This document shows, piece by piece, positions 33,800 to 41,618 of a stretch of 64,000 bases of DNA. The translations under genes and the position numbers were made by a program. The DNA lies in assembly GCF_900108945.1 (NCBI RefSeq), contig NZ_FNYE01000017.1:82846-146845 (forward strand), given 5' to 3'. Position 1 is the first letter of the stretch. The number at the start of each line of letters is the position of its first letter. A model generated the notes under the pieces. The model worked only from the letters and a program-made list of their open reading frames with translations, was not told the origin of the DNA and made no database searches. Source of the DNA: Paraburkholderia diazotrophica (GTDB lineage Bacteria; Pseudomonadota; Gammaproteobacteria; Burkholderiales; Burkholderiaceae).

Positions 33800-35050
33800 T
33801 CAGTTCCATGAATGCCGCGTAGGCAGCACGTGATTCAAGTGATAGTTGCCGAGCAGATGCAGCTTCCAGCGCACGGGATCATGCAGCGTGTGCGTGCGCG
33901 CATTGCGCCAGTGCCGGTCGAGATTGTGCGCGGCACGCGTCGCCGATGAGCCCGCCAGTTCGAAGAGCTTTTCGCTGGCTTCGAGTGCGATGCGCGTCGT
34001 CAGCACTTTCGCTTCCGCGACGGCCACCGAAGCGCGTGCGCTCGCTTCATCGTCGAGCGGCGCGGCGGCGATCTCATCGAGCGTGCGGCCTGCTTCGAGC
34101 AGCACCTCGTGCGCCGCGTGCAGATCGATTTCGAGGCGCCCCACGTCGGCGATGATGTACGGATCGTCGCTGGCGCGCTCTACGCCTGAATCGATCCACG
34201 GGCGCGAACGCTCGCGCACGAACGCGAGCGCGTCGGCGATGGCCGCCTGCGCGATGCCCTGATCGATGGCGGCCTGGATCAGTTGCGACGTCGGGCCATA
34301 CAGGCCGGGCCGATTCGCCAGCTGCCAGACGGGCAGCACGTCGTCGTGATCGATGGGAACGTTGTCGAAGAGCACGGTACCGCTCGCGGTCGTGCGCTGA
34401 CCGAACGAGGTCCAGTCATCGACGACTGTGAGGCCGGGCGCATTGCGCGGAACCCAGACCTGCACGGGGCGCCCTTCGTCGTCCGTTGCGCGCGCCGGCA
34501 CGCGATGCGCGAAGAGCGCACCCGTTGAATAGAAGCGGCGGCCGACGAGACGCAATCCGTTCGGCGTTTTTTGCAAACGCGTCGTGCCCTGCAAGATGGT
34601 ATTCGCCGCCGATGAGCGTCGCTCCGGGCCCGCGTTGCCAAGCCGCTGGCCGGCCAGCACCTCACCGTAGAAGCGCGCCTTCTGCCCGGGTGAGCCGGCT
34701 TCGCGCAACAGGCCGAGTACACCGAAGTGATTCTGCGGAATCTGCCCGAGCGCCGGGTCCGCTTCGCAGAGGATCACGAACACTTCGGCGAGCGTCGCAT
34801 ACGACACGTCGGCGCCTCCGTATTCGCGCGGCACAGTGATCGCGCCGAGTCCGCTTTTCGACCACAGGTCCAGTTCATCCCACGGAAGCACGCGATCGCG
34901 GTCGCGCTGCGCGGCTCCCTCCGCGAATGTCGAGGCGAGCTTGTGCGCAGCGGCGAGTGCTTCTGCGTCGTCGGCAATGCGATGTACTTCGTCGGGATCG
35001 AGCGGCCGCGCAATGCGGTCGCCGTTTGGGAGGCTTTCGATATCTGGCAT
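33800..35050 (-). CDS. SfnB-family flavoprotein, tandem paralogue
   Basis: 416 residues with the same layout as the gene at 32534: LGAITVPREYGGADVSYATL, DPALGQIPQNHFGVLGLLRE, RLVGRRFYSTGALFAHRVPA, and HWRNARTHTLHDPVRWKLHL. Three bases separate it from the downstream paralogue, so the two and the SnaA-like gene form one operon. Two non-identical SfnB-like enzymes could have different substrates or form a heteromer. It is the first gene of this transcription unit; the ABC permease gene ends 215 bases further upstream. Confidence 0.87.
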   Translation of the reverse strand: MPDIESLPNGDRIARPLDPDEVHRIADDAEALAAAHKLASTFAEGAAQRDRDRVLPWDELDLWSKSGLGAITVPREYGGADVSYATLAEVFVILCEADPALGQIPQNHFGVLGLLREAGSPGQKARFYGEVLAGQRLGNAGPERRSSAANTILQGTTRLQKTPNGLRLVGRRFYSTGALFAHRVPARATDDEGRPVQVWVPRNAPGLTVVDDWTSFGQRTTASGTVLFDNVPIDHDDVLPVWQLANRPGLYGPTSQLIQAAIDQGIAQAAIADALAFVRERSRPWIDSGVERASDDPYIIADVGRLEIDLHAAHEVLLEAGRTLDEIAAAPLDDEASARASVAVAEAKVLTTRIALEASEKLFELAGSSATRAAHNLDRHWRNARTHTLHDPVRWKLHLLGNYHLNHVLPTRHSWN

Positions 35051-35265
35051 GGCGTTCTGATTGAGCGACTAGAGCGCCCGCCATGCGTGCCCGCCCTCCT
35101 GCTACATCGCAGATAAAGAGCCGCACAGCGGGTCCAGACATCCATTGAACCAGCGCCTTGCGTTACCGCCTACCAGCAATTTCAGGAATGCTTATCCGCG
35201 TTCGCGAATTTGTTTTGAAGCGGCTGTCGTTGAACGGTCGAGCCTTGCAGAGCACGACGCGAACG

Positions 35266-36159
35266 TCAGTGCTGCACGCCCCAGCGCCGCACCGTCACGC
35301 GTTCTAGCGTATCGAACACCAGATGCTCGACGAGCAAACCGATCGCGATGACGGCAACGAGGCCCGCAAACACGCGATCGGTGTAAAGCTCGTTGCGGTT
35401 CTGAAAGATGTACCACCCGAGTCCGCCCTGCCCCGCGCTCGCGCCGAAGACCAGTTCCGCCGCGATCAGCGTGCGCCACGCGAAGGCCCAGCCGACGCGT
35501 AATCCCGCCACGATCGACGGCAACGCGGCTGGCACGAGAATCAGCAGCACCTGGCGCAGCCCCTTGAGGCCGTAGTTGCGTCCCGTCATCCTCAACGTCT
35601 CCGGCACGCCGAGAAAGCCCGTGTACATGCTGAGCGCGAGCGGCCACAACACGGCATGAACCAGCACGAACAGCAGGCTTCCCGTACCGAGGCCGAACCA
35701 GAGCAACGCGATCGGCAGCAGTGCGATAGACGGCAGCGGATTGAACATCGCGGTGAGCATCGACAGCAGATCGCGGCCGATGCGCGTCGATACCGCGAGC
35801 GACGTCAGCGCGAACGCGAGCAGCGCGCCGATCGCATAGCCGCGCAGCAGCACCGATAGCGAAATCGCCGTCTTCGAAAGCAGTTCGCCCGACGCGATGC
35901 CCTGCACGAACGCCGTCAGCGTCGCGCCGAACGTTGGCAGCAACAGGTCGTTGGCGATTGCGCGGGCGGTGACTTCCCACACGGCGATCAGCACCGCCGC
36001 GATGAGCATGCGCCGGCACCACGCGGCATCCCATACGCGCCGAAGCGGCGGCACGGGCGTTGTCTCAGTCAGCGTGCCCGGTGCATCGAGCGGCCGCTCG
36101 TACTCGGGACGCACGGGCGGAACGAGGCCGGTTCTACCCGGCGTAACGGGCGTGCTCAT
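35266..36159 (-). CDS. Sulfonate/taurine-type ABC transporter permease
   Basis: 297 residues with about six membrane helices after a polar N-terminus of about 55. The cytoplasmic EAA loop is GVPETLRMTGRNYGLKGLRQ then VLLILVPAALPSIVAGLRVG, as in SsuC, TauC and related permeases. It would form the inner-membrane channel with the adjacent ATPase. The start overlaps the ATPase stop (ATGA). The neighbouring flavoproteins suggest uptake of organosulfur compounds; nitrate or taurine-type substrates cannot be excluded by sequence. Confidence 0.87.
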   Translation of the reverse strand: MSTPVTPGRTGLVPPVRPEYERPLDAPGTLTETTPVPPLRRVWDAAWCRRMLIAAVLIAVWEVTARAIANDLLLPTFGATLTAFVQGIASGELLSKTAISLSVLLRGYAIGALLAFALTSLAVSTRIGRDLLSMLTAMFNPLPSIALLPIALLWFGLGTGSLLFVLVHAVLWPLALSMYTGFLGVPETLRMTGRNYGLKGLRQVLLILVPAALPSIVAGLRVGWAFAWRTLIAAELVFGASAGQGGLGWYIFQNRNELYTDRVFAGLVAVIAIGLLVEHLVFDTLERVTVRRWGVQH

Positions 36160-37079
36160 GCGTGCTCCTCCTGCGGCGTCAGCGCATCCGTATCGAACAG
36201 CAGGCGATGAATGCGCGCGACGCTTTGCTGGAAGTCATGTCGCCCGATGCTGTCGCCGATGCTTTGCAGCGAATACTGGTGGCTGTTCAGCTCGGCACGC
36301 ACGCGGCCCGGATGCGGCGACAACAGCAAAATGCGATTGCCGACGATCAACGCTTCCTCGATCGAATGCGTGACGAAAAGCAGCGTGAAGCGCGCGTCAT
36401 CCCATAGCCGCAGCAGTTCTTCCTGCATCTTGCGGCGCGTGAGCGCGTCGAGCGCGGCGAACGGCTCGTCCATCAGCAGGACGCGCGGCTGCATCGCGAG
36501 CGCGCGCGCAATCGCCACGCGCTGCTTCATGCCGCCCGATAGCGTGTGCGGATAGGCATCGGCGAAATTTGCGAGGCCCACCTTGTCGAGATAGTGCAGC
36601 GCGCGTTCCTTTGCTTGCGAGCGCGAGCAGCCGCGCGCGACCCGCAGCGGAAACGCGACGTTCTCGACCACGGTTTTCCACGGCGGCAACTGATCGAATT
36701 CCTGGAACACGACGACGCGATCCGCGCCGGGTCCACGCACGCGCTCTCCATCGAGCGTGATGGTTCCGGACACAGGCTCGATGAATCCGGCGATGGCCTT
36801 CAGCAAGGTCGACTTGCCGCAACCTGAAGGACCCAGCAGCACGAAACGGTCCGCTCCGTACACGTCGAAGCTGACGTCGCGAGTCGCGCGCACAATCCGC
36901 TCGCGCGTGCGGTATTCGAGGCTCACGCGATCGACGGCGAGCAGGCGCTCGCTGTACACGGTGCCGCTTTGATCCGCAGCGGCTGCATTCGAGGCGGCTC
37001 GCGCATCCCGCGAGTCCGCCGTTGCGGTTCGCTGCGATGCGCGCGGCGCGATCCAGTCTTGTGTCGTGGTAGCGTTCAC
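36156..37079 (-). CDS. Sulfonate/taurine-type ABC transporter ATPase
   Basis: 307 residues. Walker A LLGPSGCGKSTLLKAIAGF, Q-loop VVFQEFDQLPPWKTVVENV, signature TLSGGMKQRVAIARALAMQP, Walker B VLLMDEPFAALDALTRRKMQ and switch His FVTHSIEEAL: all intact. GTG 37079 is chosen because a CTGGAG Shine-Dalgarno precedes it; there is no in-frame ATG close by. The first about 45 residues form a polar extension rich in Ala, Arg and Ser. The binding-protein gene upstream is truncated, so this transporter may lack its dedicated receptor. Confidence 0.87.
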   Translation of the reverse strand: MNATTTQDWIAPRASQRTATADSRDARAASNAAAADQSGTVYSERLLAVDRVSLEYRTRERIVRATRDVSFDVYGADRFVLLGPSGCGKSTLLKAIAGFIEPVSGTITLDGERVRGPGADRVVVFQEFDQLPPWKTVVENVAFPLRVARGCSRSQAKERALHYLDKVGLANFADAYPHTLSGGMKQRVAIARALAMQPRVLLMDEPFAALDALTRRKMQEELLRLWDDARFTLLFVTHSIEEALIVGNRILLLSPHPGRVRAELNSHQYSLQSIGDSIGRHDFQQSVARIHRLLFDTDALTPQEEHA

Positions 37080-37224
37080 GATGACAACTCCAGCAGACAA
37101 AACGACAACATACGGGCAAGCTCGCGCGGCACCAACCAACGAATGCGCATATTCAAAGTAGCCGTCCGCATAAGCATCGAAAGCGATGCCGCAGCAAGGC
37201 GCATGCGCCGCTCGCGCATGACGG

Positions 37225-37899
37225 TCAGCTTCCGCCCGCCGTCGCGGGATCGTCGAAGAAGTAGTCGCGCCAGGACTTCGGCTCGTTGCGGATTGCACCG
37301 ACGCGATACATGAACTGCGCAAGCCCGAATGTGTTCTGTGGCGCGATCTTGAACTGCACTTGCGGATCACGAAGAATTTTCAGCAGCAGCGCACGGTCGA
37401 TCTTCGAGTCGTTGACGCGAATGTAGATTTCGGCGGCCAGCTCGGGGTTCGTCGAGACCAGATGCGCGGCTTGCGCGAGCGCGGCCACGAACGCGTGATA
37501 AGTCTTCGGATTGTCGTTGCGGAATTTCTCGGTCGCGTAAAGCACGGTCGCCGAACTCGGGCCGCCGAGCACATCGTACGAGTTCAGCACGATATGGGCT
37601 TTCGGGTTCTGCGCCAGTTCCTGCTGCTGGAACGGCGGATTGCCGAAGTGCGCGGTGATCACGCTGCTGTTCGCAATGATCGCAGCCGTCGCGTCCGGGT
37701 GCGGAATGGCCTGCGTGAAGCCGTCGATTCGGTCGAACGCCTTGTCGCCCCATTGCTTCGCGGCCGCATACTGCAACACGCGCGATTGCACCGACACACC
37801 GACGGCGGGCACCGCGATACGGTCCTTGCTCGTGAAATCGGCGATCCGCAGTTTGCAACTCTTCCCGATAATTTCTCCATACAGGCCAATAATTCTCAA
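37225..37899 (-). pseudogene. ABC substrate-binding protein gene lacking its 5' part
   Basis: The frame yields about 205 residues of a SsuA/TauA-type binding protein: DFTSKDRIAVPAVGVSVQSR, then DGFTQAIPHPDATAAIIANS, AHFGNPPFQQQELAQNPKAH, KFRNDNPKTYHAFVAALAQA. Family members have about 330 residues and a signal peptide; here the first about 110 residues are replaced by an unrelated 15-residue stretch. The junction at about 37852 coincides with a drop in GC content. An insertion or deletion has therefore cut the gene. The fragment cannot be exported. Confidence 0.75.
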
Positions 37900-38013
37900 A
37901 AATCGTTGTTTTGGCGCGCTTCCAGACCTTCTTTCGACACAACTCGCGGAGAAGGACGGGTAAGCGACGTGGGCGTCGCAGGAGAGCTTGATTTGCCGGC
38001 CCAGATTGCTAGT

Positions 38014-38034
38014 CTGTAGACTATGAATCTACAG
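38014..38034. promoter_or_regulatory. Inverted repeat upstream of the TnsA-like gene
   Basis: CTGTAGA and TCTACAG, seven bases apart, form perfect arms in an AT-rich stretch followed by AGGAG and an ATG at 38047. It looks like an operator; no adjacent regulator gene is evident. Confidence 0.4.
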
Positions 38035-38130
38035 GAGAGCTGCGAGATGCTAGGGACCAGACATGGTGGTCATCGACTGCACTCGGCATGACGACGTGGC
38101 ACCGCTGAATCTCCCCCATCGTTCCCTTTT

Positions 38131-39006
38131 TTGTCCGAGCCAGATGAGCGCGGGGTACCGTACGGGCCGTACTACAAGCCTATCTTGCGCGCGGGCTGTG
38201 ACTCACACGCCAGCAGAGATGCCATCTGGTATTGCCCTAAGGTCGGCCGGGTAGTGCATTGCCTCGGGACCGGCGCATACGAGCTTTCTATGCTTCTAAC
38301 AGTTGACGCCTCGGTACTCGACTTCCGTGAAGAGTATCCATGGCTCTCGATAGACCTGCTCGAGGCAATACACACGAACCCCAACATTGATATCAAATGG
38401 CGGGATATCCCTTGCATGGACTTTGTCGTCACTATGCGGTCAGACCGACCAGACGTATTCAGACATGTCATCATCTCTCATAAGATGGAACACCATCAGC
38501 GTCGCGACAACGTCCGAGAGCAATTGCTCTGGGAAAAAGGTGAGGCTCAAGGGATGGGTTGGGGATACTGCGTGTTTTCGCGGGGCGAACGATGGGAGTT
38601 TGAAGTTTCGACAGCGTCCTATCTTATCTCCCTGATAGAGGGAGTCGCTCTGAATGATTGCCACGAACACGCGCGTGCTGTAGCGAGTCTAATAAAGAGG
38701 AAGAATCGGCAGCAGCCACTTGACCGACTCCTCGACTCGGTCTCGAAGTTCGTTCCATGCGACCTGAACTATTCCTACGCGATGTTCGCCGCGTCGGTTT
38801 GTCTCGGATTCCCGATTCTCTTTCTGCGATTGCTTGCACTAACGAGCTGGAACTTTCCGGGTGAGCCGTCAGCTGTGAACCGGTCGCCAGGAAGTAGCCG
38901 GTCTGGAACCTCACTAGACAGGTACCGGCCCAACAGGTTTGCCACGGAAGGCGAAGAAATTCACCAACAGGATTCGGCGTTTCCTGCGCGTACCCAGCTA
39001 CGGTGA
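38131..39006 (+). CDS. Orphan TnsA-like endonuclease-domain protein
   Basis: 291 codons. Residues 1-155 match the N-terminal nuclease domain of TnsA, the Tn7 5'-end nuclease: VPYGPYYKPILRAG, then YELSMLLTVDASVLDFREEY with catalytic Glu51, CMDFVV with Asp97, and VIISHKMEHHQ with Lys118 (Ser116 where Tn7 TnsA has Gln). Residues about 160-228 may be the winged-helix part. After about residue 228 the sequence looks like out-of-frame translation, so a frameshift near 38810 is likely. The only in-frame start is TTG 38131; an ATG with AGGAG at 38047 is in the same frame but separated by a TGA at 38089. No TnsB, TnsC or TniQ gene is nearby. Confidence 0.65.
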   Translation: MSEPDERGVPYGPYYKPILRAGCDSHASRDAIWYCPKVGRVVHCLGTGAYELSMLLTVDASVLDFREEYPWLSIDLLEAIHTNPNIDIKWRDIPCMDFVVTMRSDRPDVFRHVIISHKMEHHQRRDNVREQLLWEKGEAQGMGWGYCVFSRGERWEFEVSTASYLISLIEGVALNDCHEHARAVASLIKRKNRQQPLDRLLDSVSKFVPCDLNYSYAMFAASVCLGFPILFLRLLALTSWNFPGEPSAVNRSPGSSRSGTSLDRYRPNRFATEGEEIHQQDSAFPARTQLR

Positions 39007-39076
39007 CAGATGTCATGAACACGGCGACACAAACCTTCACGAGCAACGCTTTCAGGTACCAAGGGGGTCTGGTCAC
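38624..39076 (-). CDS. Possible small exported protein
   Basis: GTG start at 39076 with AGAGG five bases upstream. The N-terminus MTRPPWYLKALLVKVCVAVF then MTSVTVAGYAQ is a good signal peptide, and the next about 40 residues (EFLRLPWQTCWAGTCLVRF) look like real protein with a Cys pair. Beyond residue about 75 the frame is antisense to the TnsA-like coding part and loses coding character, so the true end may lie near 38820 after a frameshift. The start overlaps the stop of the YegI-type fragment (GTGA), which suggests an ancestral two-gene operon. Confidence 0.4.
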   Translation of the reverse strand: MTRPPWYLKALLVKVCVAVFMTSVTVAGYAQETPNPVGEFLRLPWQTCWAGTCLVRFQTGYFLATGSQLTAHPESSSSLVQAIAERESGIRDKPTRRTSRRNSSGRMERTSRPSRGVGQVAAADSSSLLDSLQHARVRGNHSERLPLSGR

Positions 39077-39480
39077 GGCGACCTCTGCATGACAGCGAAA
39101 TCAGCTTGGGCTTGCGCCAGATTGTGATGCGCAGCCTCGAGCGCTCCCTTCGACGTGTTCTGGCGAGCCAGAATTTCGTTTCGTACGGTCTGGAGATGTG
39201 TGGCCCCATCCCGGAGTTGTTGTTCGAGCTTCGCGCGCATCGACGCTATCTTGGCATTCACCGAGCTGACGTCTTGCGGGGTAGGAGTGACATTGTTCGA
39301 CGGAACGAATTTCTGCTCGATTGACCGCCTCCACGCCACCAGATTGTTCGTCAAGCCAGCGCCGAATCCGGGAATCCCACCGATGGCCGAAACAGAGATG
39401 TCGGCAGCAGTTTCAATGCCAAAAGATGCCAGCGTCTGTTTGCGTTGTTCCCCTACACCTGCAATCTTGGCACCTCGGAT
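39073..39480 (-). pseudogene. C-terminal fragment of a YegI-type kinase/HhH protein
   Basis: About 130 residues match the C-terminal helix-hairpin-helix and coiled-coil part of COG4248 proteins (protein kinase plus HhH): AKIAGVGEQRKQTLASFGIE then TAADISVSAIGGIPGFGAGL, TNNLVAWRRSIEQKFVPSN and a helical tail ending LAQAQADFAVMQRSP. The two GIG/GFG hairpins are intact. The kinase domain and everything before the first hairpin are missing; upstream, at 39483, a different gene fragment begins on the other strand. So it is a remnant, although the frame itself stays open. Confidence 0.6.
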
Positions 39481-39482
39481 AA

Positions 39483-39578
39483 GGTGGCGGCCACTACGCA
39501 GGCGGACACGGTTCCTCTCACAAAGGTGGGCATTACAAGAATGCTCGTACCGGTGACCACTACGAAAAGAGAAGTTAG
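39483..39578 (+). pseudogene. 3' end of a small Gly/His-rich protein gene
   Basis: 31 codons before a TAG read GGGHYAGGHGSSHKGGHYKN followed by ARTGDHYEKRS. This pattern (GGHGSSHKGGHY...TGxHY) is the C-terminus of small exported Burkholderiaceae proteins of unknown function. No start codon or signal peptide remains. It abuts the YegI-type fragment head to head, marking a recombination junction near 39480. Confidence 0.55.
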
Positions 39579-39677
39579 TCCGCGTTTGCAAGAATCTAGC
39601 AGCAGGAATCGTCGCGGAATATGAAGTGTCTCTGATGTGCCTAACGAAACGGTCGTTGTCCCTTCGCGTGACTATCG

Positions 39678-40706
39678 CTATCCGTTCTGCCGGCAGGACA
39701 AAAGGTCCTGCCGGCTCTCTCCTAAAGTCAGCGTTGCTGATGTCTCCGCACCCATTGCCGTCGCCGGCATAGCGACAGGCGCACTCTTCGTCATCCTCTT
39801 GCCTACCCTCTTCACGGTTGCGCTTTCCGCCACAGCCTTTTTGGCCGCGGCCTTCTTCGCCGGCGCTTTCTTCGCGACCGCCTCGGCCTTCTTCACTGCA
39901 CCTTTCTTGGCAACTGCCTTCTTCGTTGCAGGCTTCTTCGTCGCCACTTTCTTCGCCGCCGCCTTCTCGGCTGCAACGGCATTCGGCTCCACCGCGCCCT
40001 CACCCGCCCCTGCAATCAGGAATGCGCTTCGGTCCTTGGCACCAGCCAGCCATGCCGGCGCCGGGCCGCGTCCGCTCCAGGTTGCGCCGGTCTTCGGGTC
40101 AAGATATTTCGCCGGCTGAGGCCCGCGGACGTAGGCGCCATCTTTTGCAGCCGTCGTCTTTGCGGCAGGCGCCGATACTGCGGAGCTGCCGTCAATCAAG
40201 AACCTGGTGCGGTCCTTTGCGCTTGCAATCCATCGAGGCGGACGGGCATGACCGCTCCATGTGGCGCCAGTCTTAGGGTCACGGTATTTTGGTGGCAATT
40301 TGCCCGTCGCCGTTGCCTTGCCAGAGGCTTTGGCTGCAGTTTTTGATTTGGTCGCAGCCCCCACATTGACTGCCGGGCTGCCGTTGCCATCAATCAAGAA
40401 TTTGGTTCTGTCCTTCGCATTTGCAATCCAGGCCGGCGCGCGCCCATGCCCGGTCCACGTCGCGCCCGTTTTCGGGTCCTGATACTTCGCCGCGCCCGTT
40501 GCGGGCCTGCTTGCAACCTTAACGCCCGGCTTCCGGCCACGCTTTTTGCCACCAAGGTGCGCTTCGATATCCGCAGTCGTCAGACCGTGACGCTCCATGA
40601 TGTCGCGAATCTTCGCGATGACAGTTGACGATTCGTTCCTTGCAATCAATTCGGCCTGCGCCTGCAGCTTTGCGATTTTTGCTTGCAGGTTTTCGAGCGT
40701 AGCCAT
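39678..40706 (-). CDS. H-NS family protein with three DNA-binding modules and a histone-H1-like tail
   Basis: 342 residues. N-terminal coiled-coil (MATLENLQAKIAKLQAQAEL) for oligomerisation, linker with KKRGRKPG (AT-hook-like), then three copies of the H-NS DNA-binding module YxDPKTGATWxGxGxxPxW at residues about 75-107, 141-173 and 201-233, each followed by AKDRxxFLI. Residues about 248-292 are a Lys/Ala tail (KKVATKKPATKKAVAKK) like histone H1 or AlgP. Usual Burkholderia H-NS proteins have about 100 residues and one module. Start ATG 40706 with an AGGGG Shine-Dalgarno. An 11-bp hairpin (39689-39715) lies inside the last codons, so the ORF may have lost its original stop. Confidence 0.85.
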   Translation of the reverse strand: MATLENLQAKIAKLQAQAELIARNESSTVIAKIRDIMERHGLTTADIEAHLGGKKRGRKPGVKVASRPATGAAKYQDPKTGATWTGHGRAPAWIANAKDRTKFLIDGNGSPAVNVGAATKSKTAAKASGKATATGKLPPKYRDPKTGATWSGHARPPRWIASAKDRTRFLIDGSSAVSAPAAKTTAAKDGAYVRGPQPAKYLDPKTGATWSGRGPAPAWLAGAKDRSAFLIAGAGEGAVEPNAVAAEKAAAKKVATKKPATKKAVAKKGAVKKAEAVAKKAPAKKAAAKKAVAESATVKRVGKRMTKSAPVAMPATAMGAETSATLTLGESRQDLLSCRQNG

Positions 40707-40906
40707 TATTCCCCTTTTTTTGATGGTAGCCGCACTATGCCACACCGACTCGCCGTTCGCGACGCCGACGAACAATATTATTGAAGACTCCGCCCGCTTT
40801 GTCAGTACGCAGTGCGTAGCGAAAATGACATCTTGTAGGCACAAAGCTTGCGCGATTAAATTTGTCCACCTCAACACAGTCCAGAACGTAGCTCAGGGCA
40901 AATACT

Positions 40907-41248
40907 ATGGATGAACGGAAACGGGAACGCATGGTTGCTTATCTCCGCCGCCGAATGAAGGAGTTCGGCATTGAGCCCGACGACCTCGCATCAGCAATCG
41001 CAGAAGACCAGTTGCGGCAAAAAGCATCTCGTTATAGAAGCGCCACAGGCGAGACATGGGACGGCAAAGGAGAGATTCCGCATTGGCTGAAGAAGGTTAT
41101 GAGCGCGGGCCAGTCCCTCGAACACTTTGCCATAAACGGCGAGACAAACCACGCGAACAGCCCCCTTCCTACAATCGATTGGCAAAACGACCCATTCGCG
41201 GGTAGCCCGTTAGCTACCGTCAAGCCCGCCCGCCACTACGGACGTTAG
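40907..41248 (+). CDS. Small H-NS-like protein
   Basis: 113 residues. Basic helical N-terminus (MDERKRERMVAYLRRRMKEF) and a variant of the H-NS DNA-binding module: YRSATGETWDGKGEIPHWLK then KVMSAGQSLEHFAI. The DPKTG of standard modules is SATGE here, and Gly replaces nothing essential in the TWxGxGxxPxW core. The C-terminal 35 residues are not conserved. It is divergent from the long H-NS gene, 200 bases apart, so the pair may regulate each other. A modifier of H-NS binding to the AT-richer island is plausible. Confidence 0.75.
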   Translation: MDERKRERMVAYLRRRMKEFGIEPDDLASAIAEDQLRQKASRYRSATGETWDGKGEIPHWLKKVMSAGQSLEHFAINGETNHANSPLPTIDWQNDPFAGSPLATVKPARHYGR

Positions 41249-41315
41249 GCTCAAAGTGCAGCGCGAACGGTCTGCTACGCTGGTCCTTAGTGACATAAGG
41301 AGCTGAGACATCGAA

Positions 41316-41618
41316 GTGAGCACCGAAACGCTTGTGGATATGCTGCAAGAAGTCGAAGCCGGCGACCCTATTGATTATGCGGACCTGCCATTCGGAGAGC
41401 AGGAGCTAAGGCGCCTCGTGATGAATTCACTCGTCGAGCGCCACCACGTGATTGAGGCGAGCCTGTCGGTCTCCGACGTCCAGGCGATGTATCTGCTCAG
41501 CACGGCCAAGCTTGTTCTCGAAAACACCGTGCTTCACGCGCGACTGCTTCTCCTTCAGGGACAGCAGGTCGATGTGCAATCACTCCTGGCACCCTTCACC
41601 CTGAAGGGCAAGCGGTAG
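41316..41618 (+). CDS. Hypothetical helical protein, 100 residues
   Basis: Not recognised. The sequence is soluble, acidic at the N-terminus and predicted helical: TETLVDMLQEVEAGDPIDYA, then EQELRRLVMNSLVERHHVIE and LSTAKLVLENTVLHARLLLL. It starts at GTG 41316; AAGGAG lies 13 bases upstream, a little far. It follows the small H-NS-like gene by 67 bases and may share its transcript. Confidence 0.55.
   Translation: MSTETLVDMLQEVEAGDPIDYADLPFGEQELRRLVMNSLVERHHVIEASLSVSDVQAMYLLSTAKLVLENTVLHARLLLLQGQQVDVQSLLAPFTLKGKR

Noticed and set aside
38131..39006. Complete Tn7-like transposon or CRISPR-associated transposon
   Set aside because: Only a TnsA-like gene is visible; no tnsB, tnsC, tnsD/tniQ, cas genes or paired ends near it.
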